Shown here in pieces: positions 1 through 7,709 of a stretch of 64,000 bases of DNA (positions are counted from its first letter, which is position 1; every line of letters begins with the position of its first letter). The stretch spans positions 1 through 64,000 of the forward strand of contig NZ_QVNQ01000001.1 in NCBI RefSeq assembly GCF_003432485.1. The letters are read 5' to 3'. The notes below the pieces were generated by a model, which saw nothing but the letters and a program-made list of their open reading frames with translations, was not told the DNA's origin and did not search any database. Source of the DNA: Actinomadura spongiicola (GTDB lineage Bacteria; Actinomycetota; Actinomycetes; Streptosporangiales; Streptosporangiaceae). The position numbers and the translations under genes are program-made.

Positions 1-16
1 TCGGTACGCTGGGCAC

Positions 17-71
17 GAGGTCTCCGGTGGTGATGGTCTTCTTGGTCGTTGATCCATCTACCGGAGACCTC
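17..71. repeat. 12-bp perfect inverted repeat at window start
   Basis: GAGGTCTCCGGT (17-28) is matched by ACCGGAGACCTC (60-71) around a 31-nt loop. There is no T-run, so it could be an IS end, an operator or a hairpin terminator. It lies beside truncated genes in what looks like an element graveyard. I cannot assign it to a known element. Confidence 0.5.
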
Positions 72-112
72 ACTCGTATCCAGGCGCGACATGCCGCCCG
101 AACCAGGACTTT

Positions 113-766
113 CTAAACAGGACCTAGGACGCCGAGGAGGGTGGCCTTGGCCTGGGCGGGCTGACCGGCTTTGAGTTGGGTCTCTCCCTTGAACGAGGCG
201 AGGCTGATGGGGGAGAACCAGTTGAACCACTCGGGGGCCGGTTGTCTGGTGCCTTCGGAGAGTAGGTGTTCGGCGTGGTTGATGAGTCGAAGGGCTTCGC
301 GGGGGTGTCCGCATCGGGTTTCGCATTCGGCTTCCACGGCGTCCAGCCATGCCAGGAACTCGGCGGGTGCGGCGCCTCGTCGGGCGTAGGTGCGGGCGGC
401 GCGCATCCGTTCGGCGGCTTCGTCGCGTCGGCCGTCCCATCCGGGGATGAACGCGGCGTGGGCGAGGATCGCGGCGCCCAACAGGGGGTCGTCGGCTTCG
501 CCTGCGGCCTGGAGGGCTCGGACGTATGAGGCGTCCGCGTCGTCGGGTTGCCGGAGGTCAAAGAACTCGATGCGGCCGACCAGTAGCAGGGACTCGGCGA
601 GTGCGGTGGCGAGGATGGTGCGTGGGACGCCGGTCGTTTCGGCGAGTAGCTGGGTACCGAGTTTGGTTTGCTCGACCACGGCGGGGGCTGCGTCAGGAGG
701 TTCTGTGCGCGGAGCGGGCGGGGATGTTGTGGTGGTGGGTGTGGTCGGGGCCGACGCGGGAGTCAC
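113..766 (-). pseudogene. Truncated C-terminal TPR region of an XRE-type regulator
   Basis: The 217-residue reading frame resembles the helical TPR-like C-terminal half of the common actinomycete XRE-family regulators (stretches such as EFLAWLDAVEAECETRCG and PEWFNWFSPISLASFKGETQ). Those proteins are usually about 400 residues with an N-terminal helix-turn-helix. Here the helix-turn-helix is absent, the first 25 residues are a low-complexity Thr/Pro/Ala run, and the C-terminus stops inside a TPR helix (ends LLGVLGPV). It therefore appears truncated at both ends and is probably a decayed gene in the remnant element beside the tRNA. The family assignment is from recall of its sequence style. 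An expressed small TPR protein is the alternative. Confidence 0.55.
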
Positions 767-818
767 CTGCGGAGTTCGAGCCGTTGTGCCCGGTGACCGA
801 TACGGCTGTGGCGGCTGA

Positions 819-1040
819 TCGGTTGGCGCGGGTGTTGGCGGTTCCGTTCACCAGCTCGCCGGGCGGGTGTGGGTGATGGGGATCTCGTGGGTGTCGGTGG
901 TGGACGCGCGGGCGGCACAGGTCTACCTGCACGCGCGCCGTGAGCGTGACCGGGAGATCGCCTCGACGCTCGACAAGATGGCCAAGCGGGAACTCAAGAA
1001 GCCCAAGAAGGGGCGGAAGCTCAAGGGATCGGGCACGTAG
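819..1040 (+). pseudogene. C-terminal remnant of a tyrosine-recombinase integrase
   Basis: After an in-frame stop at 816-818 the frame reads to a TAG at 1038-1040. Its end (RAAQVYLHARRERDREIA, followed by a Lys-rich tail) matches the C-terminal signature of actinobacterial phage/AICE tyrosine recombinases, where A-A-x-x-Y-x-H-A carries the catalytic tyrosine. The catalytic core with the R-H-x-x-R residues is missing, and the segment before the tyrosine (MGISWVSVVDA) looks disrupted compared with the usual M-G-H-S-S form. The stop lies 73 bp from the 3' end of a tRNA-Gly gene, the expected position for an integrase of a tRNA-targeting element. Inference: relic of an integrative element; not functional. 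Confidence 0.65.
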
Positions 1041-1065
1041 CGGGCACGGCGGCTGATGAACAAAC

Positions 1066-1104
1066 AAGGCCCAGAGTCATTGACATGTCAGTGACCTGGG
1101 CCTT
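1066..1104. terminator. Hairpin between integrase remnant and tRNA-Gly
   Basis: AAGGCCCAG (1066-1074) pairs with CTGGGCCTT (1096-1104). The stem continues as AGTCA against TGAC with a one-base bulge. It lies just downstream of the tRNA 3' end and of the integrase stop, so it can terminate transcription from both sides. Confidence 0.6.
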
Positions 1105-1113
1105 CATCGTGGG

Positions 1114-1184
1114 AGCGGGTGACGGGAATCGAACCCGCGCTGTCAGCTTGGGAAGCTGAAGTTCTGCCATTGAACTACACCCGC
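1114..1184 (-). tRNA. tRNA-Gly(CCC)
   Basis: Read on the minus strand this is a 71-nt glycine tRNA. The acceptor stem is GCGGGTG/CACCCGC, the anticodon stem TCAGC/GCTGA encloses the loop TTCCCAA (anticodon CCC), and the T-arm contains GGTTCGATTCC. The discriminator base is T at position 1114, and the genomic sequence after it is CCC, so CCA is not encoded. Its 3' end faces the integrase remnant, as expected for an attB-type tRNA target. Confidence 0.93.
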
Positions 1185-1231
1185 TGGGGCCTGTGGGGCC
1201 GCCGTGCTGTGGACACTGTACCGGAAGTCGG

Positions 1232-1966
1232 TCAGCGCTGCGTCAGGCCTACGGTGAAGAGTACTGCTGCTAGGCCTAGGCCGGTGGTGCACAGGGTCAT
1301 TATGCGGGGGTGGACGCTGTGGGCCTCTGGGAGGATTTCGGCGGCGGAGAGGTAGAGGAGGACGCCGGCGAAGGTTCCCAGGTAGGTTGCCAGGACGGCG
1401 TCTGGGACGGTGATGAGGGTTCCCACTGCGGCGCCGATGATGGGGGCGGTGGCGTCGGCGGTCAGGAGGAGGACGGCGGGGCGGCGGTCGGTTCGGGAGA
1501 GGGACGCGGCGGTGACGGTGTTGAAGCCGTCGGCGAAGTCGTGTGTGATGACGGCCACCGCTACGAAGATGCCCACGTCTGTTCCGGATTGGAAGCCTAG
1601 GCCGATGCTGAGGCCGTCCACCAGGCTGTGGCCGACCAGGGCGGATGCGGCGAGCAGGCCCGCGGAGCCTCCGCCGTGGGTGTGGGGGGCGTACTCCTTC
1701 TCGTGGGCTCGGTGGATCGCGACGGCCTGTTCGACCACGTGGAGTAGGAGGAAGCCGGCGGCGAAGCCGATCATGGGGTTGGGGACGCCGAGGGGGCGGT
1801 GCCGGGTCATCTCCAGTGACTCGGGGAGAAGGTCGAAGGCGACGACTCCGAGCATGAGGCCGCCCGCGAGGCCGAGGACCAGGTGGCGGCGGTCGCGTAC
1901 CCGCATCGCCGCGAGGCCCCCGGCCAACGTCATCAGGAAGGCGATGACGGACGCGAGCACGGCCAT
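1232..1966 (-). CDS. ZIP-family metal transporter
   Basis: Predicted inner-membrane divalent-metal (probably zinc) permease of 244 residues with about eight hydrophobic segments. The two metal-site motifs of the ZIP family are visible: HSLVDGLSIG in the fourth membrane helix and HDFADGF in the fifth. A His-rich loop (HRAHEKEYAPHTHGGG) precedes them, as is typical of the cytoplasmic ZIP loop. The start begins MAVLASVIAF, inside the first membrane helix as in other bacterial ZIPs. It is transcribed toward the tRNA gene and stands alone, with the lipoprotein gene 35 bp upstream on the same strand. Metal specificity cannot be read from the sequence. Confidence 0.88.
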   Translation of the reverse strand: MAVLASVIAFLMTLAGGLAAMRVRDRRHLVLGLAGGLMLGVVAFDLLPESLEMTRHRPLGVPNPMIGFAAGFLLLHVVEQAVAIHRAHEKEYAPHTHGGGSAGLLAASALVGHSLVDGLSIGLGFQSGTDVGIFVAVAVITHDFADGFNTVTAASLSRTDRRPAVLLLTADATAPIIGAAVGTLITVPDAVLATYLGTFAGVLLYLSAAEILPEAHSVHPRIMTLCTTGLGLAAVLFTVGLTQR

Positions 1967-2001
1967 CCCCAGGTTTTACCAGGGTGTCGTCGGCGCAACC
2001 C

Positions 2002-2778
2002 TTACCTTCGGAGCGAGTCGATGTCGACTACGCCCTTGGTGGGTGGGCGCACGCTCACCGGGGTCTCGTAGCCGCGGTACTCGATGCTGTTCCCCGGTCC
2101 TCCTTCTAGGAGGAGGATGTAGGGCCGTCCTTGGGATGCGACGTTGAGTTTGTCGCCGGTCGAGCTGGTGATGACCACGGTGGGTGTGGTGCCGACCTTT
2201 CCGGGGCGGCTCTTCTTCCAGCCGCTCATCGCCCCGAGCGCTTCGCTGATCAGGGCCGTGCGGTCGGAGAAGACCGCGAGCTCCTTGAAATCGCGGTCCT
2301 TGACGGTCGTCTTGAGGTGCTTCCCGGAGAAGAGCTGCGCCCCGGCCTTGCCGACGTTCGCCTTCCAGAAGGCGTCATTGGCCGTGAGATATACGGTCTT
2401 CCCGAATCTACTGATCTCCATGCGCTGGGAGCCCTGCATGAACGTTCCGGTGGCCTTCGCCTTCCCCTCGTAGCGGAAGTCGAGTTTGTAGGTCTCGCCC
2501 TCCTCGTGGACCTCCGCGCGCATCTGCACGAACCGTGCGGACGCCGTCGCCTTGCGGGCGCGCGCCAGGATTTGGGCCGGCCTCAGCTTCTCCACCCCGT
2601 TGGGGGTCACGGTGGGGGTGGGCTTGGCGGCGGCGGGGGACGACGCGGGCGCCGTCGTCGGTGCCACGCCGGTGTTCTTGTCGTCCGCCGGGAGGCAGGC
2701 GAGGGTGGACGCGAGGACGAGTGCGAGCGTGGCCCCCGACACCATGACACGCCCGGACCGTCGTCCGTTATGGAGCAC
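2002..2778 (-). CDS. Secreted lipoprotein, LppX/LolA-like
   Basis: About 258 residues. The N-terminus has Arg residues, a hydrophobic stretch and the lipobox LASTLAC near residue 28, so it should be a lipid-anchored extracytoplasmic protein. A Pro/Thr/Ala-rich linker follows, then a domain (RKATASARFVQMRAEVHEEG, later GTFMQGSQRMEISRFG) resembling the LppX/LprG-type fold of actinobacterial lipoproteins that carry lipids. I chose GTG at 2778, with AAGGGGAA upstream at good spacing; a TTG one codon earlier is possible. The link to LppX is by pattern only. Confidence 0.7.
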   Translation of the reverse strand: MLHNGRRSGRVMVSGATLALVLASTLACLPADDKNTGVAPTTAPASSPAAAKPTPTVTPNGVEKLRPAQILARARKATASARFVQMRAEVHEEGETYKLDFRYEGKAKATGTFMQGSQRMEISRFGKTVYLTANDAFWKANVGKAGAQLFSGKHLKTTVKDRDFKELAVFSDRTALISEALGAMSGWKKSRPGKVGTTPTVVITSSTGDKLNVASQGRPYILLLEGGPGNSIEYRGYETPVSVRPPTKGVVDIDSLRR

Positions 2779-2930
2779 CAAGTTCCCCTTTCACTTCCTT
2801 ATCCATGACATCGCGTGATGTCCGGAGAAATGGTGGTGGATGCCGGTGCGGAATGACTGTCGCTATGCTGCCGTCACTGCGTCCGGGCTGCGGTAGGACG
2901 GCGGGAGGCGCCGGGTCCGGGGATTTGGGG

Positions 2931-4595
2931 GTGGTGACGCTGCAGGACCCATCACTGCGTTTCGGACTCCTGGGTCGTCCGGCCGCGTGGCGGGACGGCG
3001 AGGAGCTCGATCTGGGTCCCGGGAAGCAGCGGGCGGTCCTCGCCGTGCTGCTGCTGACGCCGAACCGGCCGGTGTCGACGTCCTCGATCGTGGAGGCGGT
3101 GTGGGGTGACGAGCCCCCGGACAACGGTGTGAACGTCGTCCAGAAGTATGTGGCCGGTCTGCGGCGGGTGCTGGAGCCCGATCGGTCGCCGCGTTCCCCG
3201 GGACGGTTGTTGACCTTGACCGGCGCGGGATATGCCTTGCATGTCCCGGCGGGGGGCTTGGACGCCGAGGTTTTCCGTGAGCGCCTGCGGGAGGCCTTGG
3301 CGGTGCGCGACTCGGGGGACAACGCTCGGGCCGGGGGTCTGGTGCGGGAGGCGCTGGACCTGTGGCGCGGGACGGCGCTCGCCGGGCTGAACGGTCCGTT
3401 CTTCGATGCGGCCCGGGATCGTCTGGACGAGGAGCGGGCGGCCGCGTTGGAGGCGTCCGCCGAGATCGGGCTTGATCTGGGTGAGCACGCGCGACTGGTG
3501 CCGGAGTTGATCCGGATGGTCGCCGAGTTCCCGCTTCGGGAGGGGTTCCGCTACCTGCTGATGCTCGCTCTTTATCGCAGCGGGAGGCAGGCGGAGGCCC
3601 TGGCCGCCTACCGGGACGCGCGTGAGTTCTTCGCGGAGGAGTTCGGGTCCGAGCCGGGCGAGCGGCTTCAGAACCTGCATGTGGGCATTCTGCGGTCCGA
3701 TCCGGCGCTGGCGGCGCCGTCCGTACCCGATGATCCGCCTCCGGAGCGGGGCGGTTCGGGCGAGGCGCCGGTCCCTGTTTCGGGCGGGTTCGCTCCGCCG
3801 GATCCGCAGGTCGTTGCGGCGGCTCCTGTTGTGGAGGTGAGGGCCGGTCCGGTCGTTTCGTCCTGGCCCCCTCATCCCGCTCCGGCCGTCTATCCCCCTC
3901 CGGCAGTGGTGCCGCCCAGGCGGCGGCTTCCCTGGGCCGTGCGGCTCGTCCTGCTTCTGGTTCCGTTAGTCAGCTTCGGGGTCGCGACATGGGCGCTGTT
4001 CGCCTACTTCGCGGCCCGGCGCAGGAGCCTCTGGCTCGGGCTGGTGGCGCTCGCCTACCTGGCGGCGGCGGGCTTCTTCTTCGGGGGCGCCCTGGCCAGT
4101 AACCCGGACGAGACGACCTGGTGGGATCTGCCGATCCTGCTCACGTTGCTGGCCGTGACGCTCGGTGGCAGCGTGCATCTCGCCGTTCTGACGGCCGATC
4201 CGTGGCCCGGTGGGACGGCCGTTCTCGACGTCCAGCAGATCGAGCGGAGGGTGCGGCGGGAGCAGGCCCGTTCTCTGGTGGCCCACGATCCGGCGGTGGC
4301 GCGGCGGCTCCGCGTCGGTCGGCCGGATCTGCCGCGCACGTTCGACGACGGTGGCCTCATCGACGTCAACTCGGCGCCCGAGCATCTGCTCGCCTCGCTG
4401 CCGGAGTTGGACGCCCACCAAGCGAAGCTGATCGTGCTGGCGCGGACCGCGCACGGGCCGCTCGCGTCCGTCGACGATCTCGCCGTCGGGGGGATCCTGC
4501 CGTACGCGGCGGTGCACGCGCTGCGGGAGACGCTGATCGCCGTCCCGCCGGGGGCGGACGCCGACATACCGGACGGCAGTGTGACGTTCCGGTAG
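2931..4595 (+). CDS. BTAD/SARP-like protein fused to membrane region and C-terminal HhH domain
   Basis: From GTG 2931 the protein is about 554 residues. First comes an OmpR-type winged helix (RFGLLGRPAAWRDGEELDLG, then NRPVSTSSIVEAVWG), then a bacterial transcriptional activation domain (BTAD, including RYLLMLALYRSGRQAEALAAY). A Pro-rich linker leads to about three membrane helices (RLVLLLVPLVSFGVATWALF, LALAYLAAAGFFFG-like, LPILLTLLAVTLGG). The C-terminus is a helix-hairpin-helix of ComEA type (GLIDVNSAPEHLLASLPELD). SARP regulators normally activate secondary-metabolite genes and are soluble, so membrane anchoring is odd. A TTA codon at 3966-3968 suggests control by a bldA-type tRNA. A TATGCT -10-like element at 2864-2869 favours the GTG start over ATG at 2853 or 2805. 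Confidence 0.72.
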   Translation: MVTLQDPSLRFGLLGRPAAWRDGEELDLGPGKQRAVLAVLLLTPNRPVSTSSIVEAVWGDEPPDNGVNVVQKYVAGLRRVLEPDRSPRSPGRLLTLTGAGYALHVPAGGLDAEVFRERLREALAVRDSGDNARAGGLVREALDLWRGTALAGLNGPFFDAARDRLDEERAAALEASAEIGLDLGEHARLVPELIRMVAEFPLREGFRYLLMLALYRSGRQAEALAAYRDAREFFAEEFGSEPGERLQNLHVGILRSDPALAAPSVPDDPPPERGGSGEAPVPVSGGFAPPDPQVVAAAPVVEVRAGPVVSSWPPHPAPAVYPPPAVVPPRRRLPWAVRLVLLLVPLVSFGVATWALFAYFAARRRSLWLGLVALAYLAAAGFFFGGALASNPDETTWWDLPILLTLLAVTLGGSVHLAVLTADPWPGGTAVLDVQQIERRVRREQARSLVAHDPAVARRLRVGRPDLPRTFDDGGLIDVNSAPEHLLASLPELDAHQAKLIVLARTAHGPLASVDDLAVGGILPYAAVHALRETLIAVPPGADADIPDGSVTFR

Positions 4596-4599
4596 CGCT

Positions 4600-6741
4600 C
4601 TACTCGGCGGTGACGGGTTTCTTGTCTTCTGCCGTTCCCTTGATGGAGCGGATCAGGAGTTGGGAGACGTCCACGACCTCCAGCGACTCCTTGGCGTCGC
4701 CCGTGTTCTTCTTCTCGTTGATGGCGTCGCCCAGCATGACGAGGCAGAACGGGCAGGCGGTGGAGACGGTGTCGGGGTCGGTGGAGAGGGCCTCGTCCAC
4801 GCGCTCGGTGTTGATGCGCTTGCCGATGCGCTCCTCCATCCACATGCGCGCGCCGCCCGCGCCGCAGCAGAAGCCGCGTTCCTTGTGCCGGTGCATCTCC
4901 TGCGTCCGGACGCCGGGGACGGTAGCCATGATGTCGCGCGGCTGCTTGTACACCTTGTTGTGGCGGCCGAGGAAGCACGGGTCGTGGTAGGTGATGTTCT
5001 CCTCGATCGGAGTGATCGGGGTGAGTTTGCCCGTCTCCACCAGGTGTGCCAGCAGTTGGGTGTGGTGGACGACCTCGTAGTTCCCGCCGAGCTGCGGGTA
5101 CTCGTTGGCGAGGGTGTTGAAGCAGTGCGGGCAGGTGGCGACGATCTTCTTGACGCCCGCCTCGTTCAGCGTCTCGACGTTCTGCTGGGCGAGCATCTGG
5201 TAGACGAACTCCATGCCGAGGCGGCGGGCCGGGTCGCCGGTGCAGGCCTCCATGGGGCCGAGGACGGCGAACTCGACGCCCGCGATGTGCAGCAGTTCGG
5301 CGACGGCCTTGGTGGTCTTCCTGGCGCGGTCCTCCAGCGCGCCGGCGCAGCCGACCCAGAACAGGTACTCGGTGTCCTTGGAGATCTTGTCGTCGACGAC
5401 GTCGACCTCGAAGTCGAGTTCCTCGATCCATTCGAGGCGCTTCGTCTCGGACATCCCCCACGGGTTGCCCTTGTTCTCCAGGTTCTTCAGCATGACGCCG
5501 GCCTCGGACGGGAAGCTCGACTCGATCATGACCTGGAAGCGGCGCATGTCCAGGATGTGGTCGATGTGCTCGATGTCGACCGGGCACTGCTCAACACAGG
5601 CGCCGCAGTTGGTGCACGACCACAGGACGTCCGGGTGGATGACGCCGTCTTCGGCGACGAGCGGTTTGTCCACCTCCATGGCGGCCTTCTGCTCGTCGGT
5701 GAACTTGCCCTGCTCCTCTTCGGACGCGGTGAAGTAGGGCGCCTTCGCGAGCGCGTGGTCGCGCAGGTCGAGAACGAGCATCTTCGGCGACAGCGGCTTC
5801 TCGGTGTTCCAGGCGGGGCACTGCGACTGGCAGCGGCCGCACTCGGTGCAGGTCGCCATGTCGAGGAAGCCCTTCCAGGTGAAGTCCTCGATCTTGCCGC
5901 GGCCGAAGACGTCCTCCTCGGGGTCGGCCTCCTCGAAGTCGAGCGGTTCGCCGTCCGACATCATCGGCTGCGCGGCGCCGAGGCCGTCCGGGCGGCGTTT
6001 GAACATGACGTTCAGCGGCGCCAGGAAGATGTGCAGGTGCTTGGAGTGGACGACGAAGACGAGGAAGACGAGCGCGACGCCGATGTGCAGGAGGAGACCG
6101 ACCGACTCCAGCGCTTCGAGGGTGTCGTGGCCCAGTCCCTCGAAGGCCTGGCCGACGAGGTAGGAGAAGTACGCGGCCTTTCCGTAGGCGAGGTTGCCGC
6201 TGGCGTGCTCGGCGCCGCGGAAGAAGAACATCGTCCAGATCACGTTGAAGATCATGAAAAGGGTGATCCAGGCGCCGCCGAGGTGCGAGCCCTTGAACCG
6301 GGACGCGCGGCCGATCCGCTTGGGCGAGTTCTTGATCCGGATGCCGGCGAAGACGATGAGTCCGGCGAGGGCGGCGAGGGCGATGGTGTCCTGGACGAAT
6401 CCGATGGGCCCCCAGGTCTGGAGGCCGGGGATGTGCGCGTCGAGCCCGGCGAGCAGCGCGACGGCCGCCTCCAGGTAGACGGTGATCAGCAGGAAGAAGG
6501 CCCACATCACCGCGGCGTGTGCGATGCCGGCGAGCGACCATTTGAGCAGTTTGCGCTGGCCGAAGACCTCGGTGACCTGGTCCTGGACGTCGGCCTTCGG
6601 TTCCCGCCTGACCCGTAGGACGCGTTCGGGATCGGGCTGGCCGCTGGCGGCGATCTTGTAGAGGAACACCACCCGCCGGGCGGCGAGCGTGAGCGCGACC
6701 GCCGTTCCGGCGAGCCCGATGACCAACGTGATCCAGAACAC
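4600..6741 (-). CDS. etfD: EtfD-type membrane Fe-S reductase (ETF:menaquinone oxidoreductase)
   Basis: 713 residues. The N-terminal third has about five membrane helices resembling the heme-binding NarI-like domain. Two ferredoxin-type 4Fe-4S motifs follow (CTECGRCQSQCP and CTNCGACVEQCP), then two Cys-rich CCG domains of the heterodisulfide-reductase type (EACTGDPARR; CPHCFNTLANEYP; DPCFLGRHN; FCCGAGGARMW). This layout matches mycobacterial Rv0338c/EtfD, which passes electrons from fatty-acid acyl-CoA dehydrogenases via ETF to menaquinone. The GTG start at 6741 has GGAGG eight bases upstream. The neighbouring thiolase and hydroxyacyl-CoA dehydrogenase support a beta-oxidation role. No etfAB is in the window. 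Confidence 0.85.
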   Translation of the reverse strand: MFWITLVIGLAGTAVALTLAARRVVFLYKIAASGQPDPERVLRVRREPKADVQDQVTEVFGQRKLLKWSLAGIAHAAVMWAFFLLITVYLEAAVALLAGLDAHIPGLQTWGPIGFVQDTIALAALAGLIVFAGIRIKNSPKRIGRASRFKGSHLGGAWITLFMIFNVIWTMFFFRGAEHASGNLAYGKAAYFSYLVGQAFEGLGHDTLEALESVGLLLHIGVALVFLVFVVHSKHLHIFLAPLNVMFKRRPDGLGAAQPMMSDGEPLDFEEADPEEDVFGRGKIEDFTWKGFLDMATCTECGRCQSQCPAWNTEKPLSPKMLVLDLRDHALAKAPYFTASEEEQGKFTDEQKAAMEVDKPLVAEDGVIHPDVLWSCTNCGACVEQCPVDIEHIDHILDMRRFQVMIESSFPSEAGVMLKNLENKGNPWGMSETKRLEWIEELDFEVDVVDDKISKDTEYLFWVGCAGALEDRARKTTKAVAELLHIAGVEFAVLGPMEACTGDPARRLGMEFVYQMLAQQNVETLNEAGVKKIVATCPHCFNTLANEYPQLGGNYEVVHHTQLLAHLVETGKLTPITPIEENITYHDPCFLGRHNKVYKQPRDIMATVPGVRTQEMHRHKERGFCCGAGGARMWMEERIGKRINTERVDEALSTDPDTVSTACPFCLVMLGDAINEKKNTGDAKESLEVVDVSQLLIRSIKGTAEDKKPVTAE

Positions 6742-6819
6742 TGTCCGTCCTCCTGGTTACGGGTCGGTGGCAGTCAGCGTAGGGCTCGCGACAAACCGCA
6801 CCTTCATCCGGGGCCCGAA

Positions 6820-6834
6820 TACTACTCGGTAGTA
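6820..6834. promoter_or_regulatory. TACTAC-N3-GTAGTA operator-like palindrome upstream of etfD
   Basis: A perfect 6-3-6 palindrome (TACTAC tcg GTAGTA) lies about 80 bp upstream of the etfD start, in the 304-bp gap before the gene at 7046. It looks like a TetR-family site. Apart from this palindrome and the Shine-Dalgarno of the next gene, I see nothing else in the gap 6742-7045. Confidence 0.5.
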
Positions 6835-7045
6835 GCTTATCCAACGCTTTCGCCGGTCAGCGTCTCCGCAGCCCTTGCACGAGCGGCCTCAAGGCACCGA
6901 CCTGGCGTTTCGTTCCTCCCCCTTCCCCCGAATCTCTCCCGTATCGATGAGTATCGGGCGGGTCAGCAGTCCATACCACGGGACGGGACTTCGTCCAGAG
7001 CCGTCCCGTCCATCGGTACCCGATCGTTCTGTGGAGGAAGCCCAC

Positions 7046-7651
7046 ATGGCCTCGATGCCCGACCTCGCCCCGGCCGCTCGCCGGCTGGCGGCCCTGCTCG
7101 CGGGCGTCCGCGACTACCAGCTCACCGCGCCGACCCCCTGCGCGGACACGTCGCTGGGGGCGCTGCTCGATCATCTGAACGGCCTGGCCCTGGCGTTCAC
7201 CTGGGCCGCCACGAAGGACTTCCCGCCGGGACCCGGTCAGCCGCCGTCCGCCGACGCGTCGCGGTTGCCGCCGGACTGGCGGGCCCGCATCCCCGAGCGG
7301 CTCGACGCGCTCGCGACCGCCTGGCGCTCCCCGGACGCCTGGGAGGGCATGACGCAGGCGGGCGGTGTCGACCTGCCGGGCGAGGACGCCGGACGCGTCG
7401 CGATGAACGAGCTGGTCGTGCACGGGTGGGACGTCGCCCGCGCGAGCGGCCAGCCCTACGAGGCCGGGCGGGACGAGGTCGAGATCTGTCTGGCGTTCGT
7501 CGCGCCGACCGTCGAGCAGAGCGGCGGGCAGGGCGTCGAGGGCCTGTTCGGCCCGGCCCTCGACATCCCCTGCGACGCCCCTCCGCTGGATCGCCTCCTC
7601 GCCCTCACCGGCCGCGATCCGGAGTGGTCCCCGGCCTCCTCGGCCGGGTGA
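7046..7651 (+). CDS. DinB/maleylpyruvate-isomerase-like TIGR03086 family protein
   Basis: 201 residues of four-helix DinB-like type. The N-terminal AARRLAALLAGVRDYQLTAP with TSLGALLDHLNGLALAF, and the later NELVVHGWDVARASGQ, are the hallmarks of TIGR03086-type mycothiol-dependent maleylpyruvate-isomerase relatives. The His residues in LLDHLNG and VVHGWD would supply the metal site. I chose ATG 7046 because GGAGGAAG lies just upstream, although the frame stays open to 6875. It is transcribed alone, divergent from etfD and convergent with the thiolase gene. The substrate is unknown; such proteins are often thiol-dependent transferases. Confidence 0.78.
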   Translation: MASMPDLAPAARRLAALLAGVRDYQLTAPTPCADTSLGALLDHLNGLALAFTWAATKDFPPGPGQPPSADASRLPPDWRARIPERLDALATAWRSPDAWEGMTQAGGVDLPGEDAGRVAMNELVVHGWDVARASGQPYEAGRDEVEICLAFVAPTVEQSGGQGVEGLFGPALDIPCDAPPLDRLLALTGRDPEWSPASSAG

Positions 7652-7709
7652 CCCCTCCGTCGTCGAGCCGCGTCTGATCGGGTCGGCACGGGAGGGGCGT
7701 GGACGCGTC

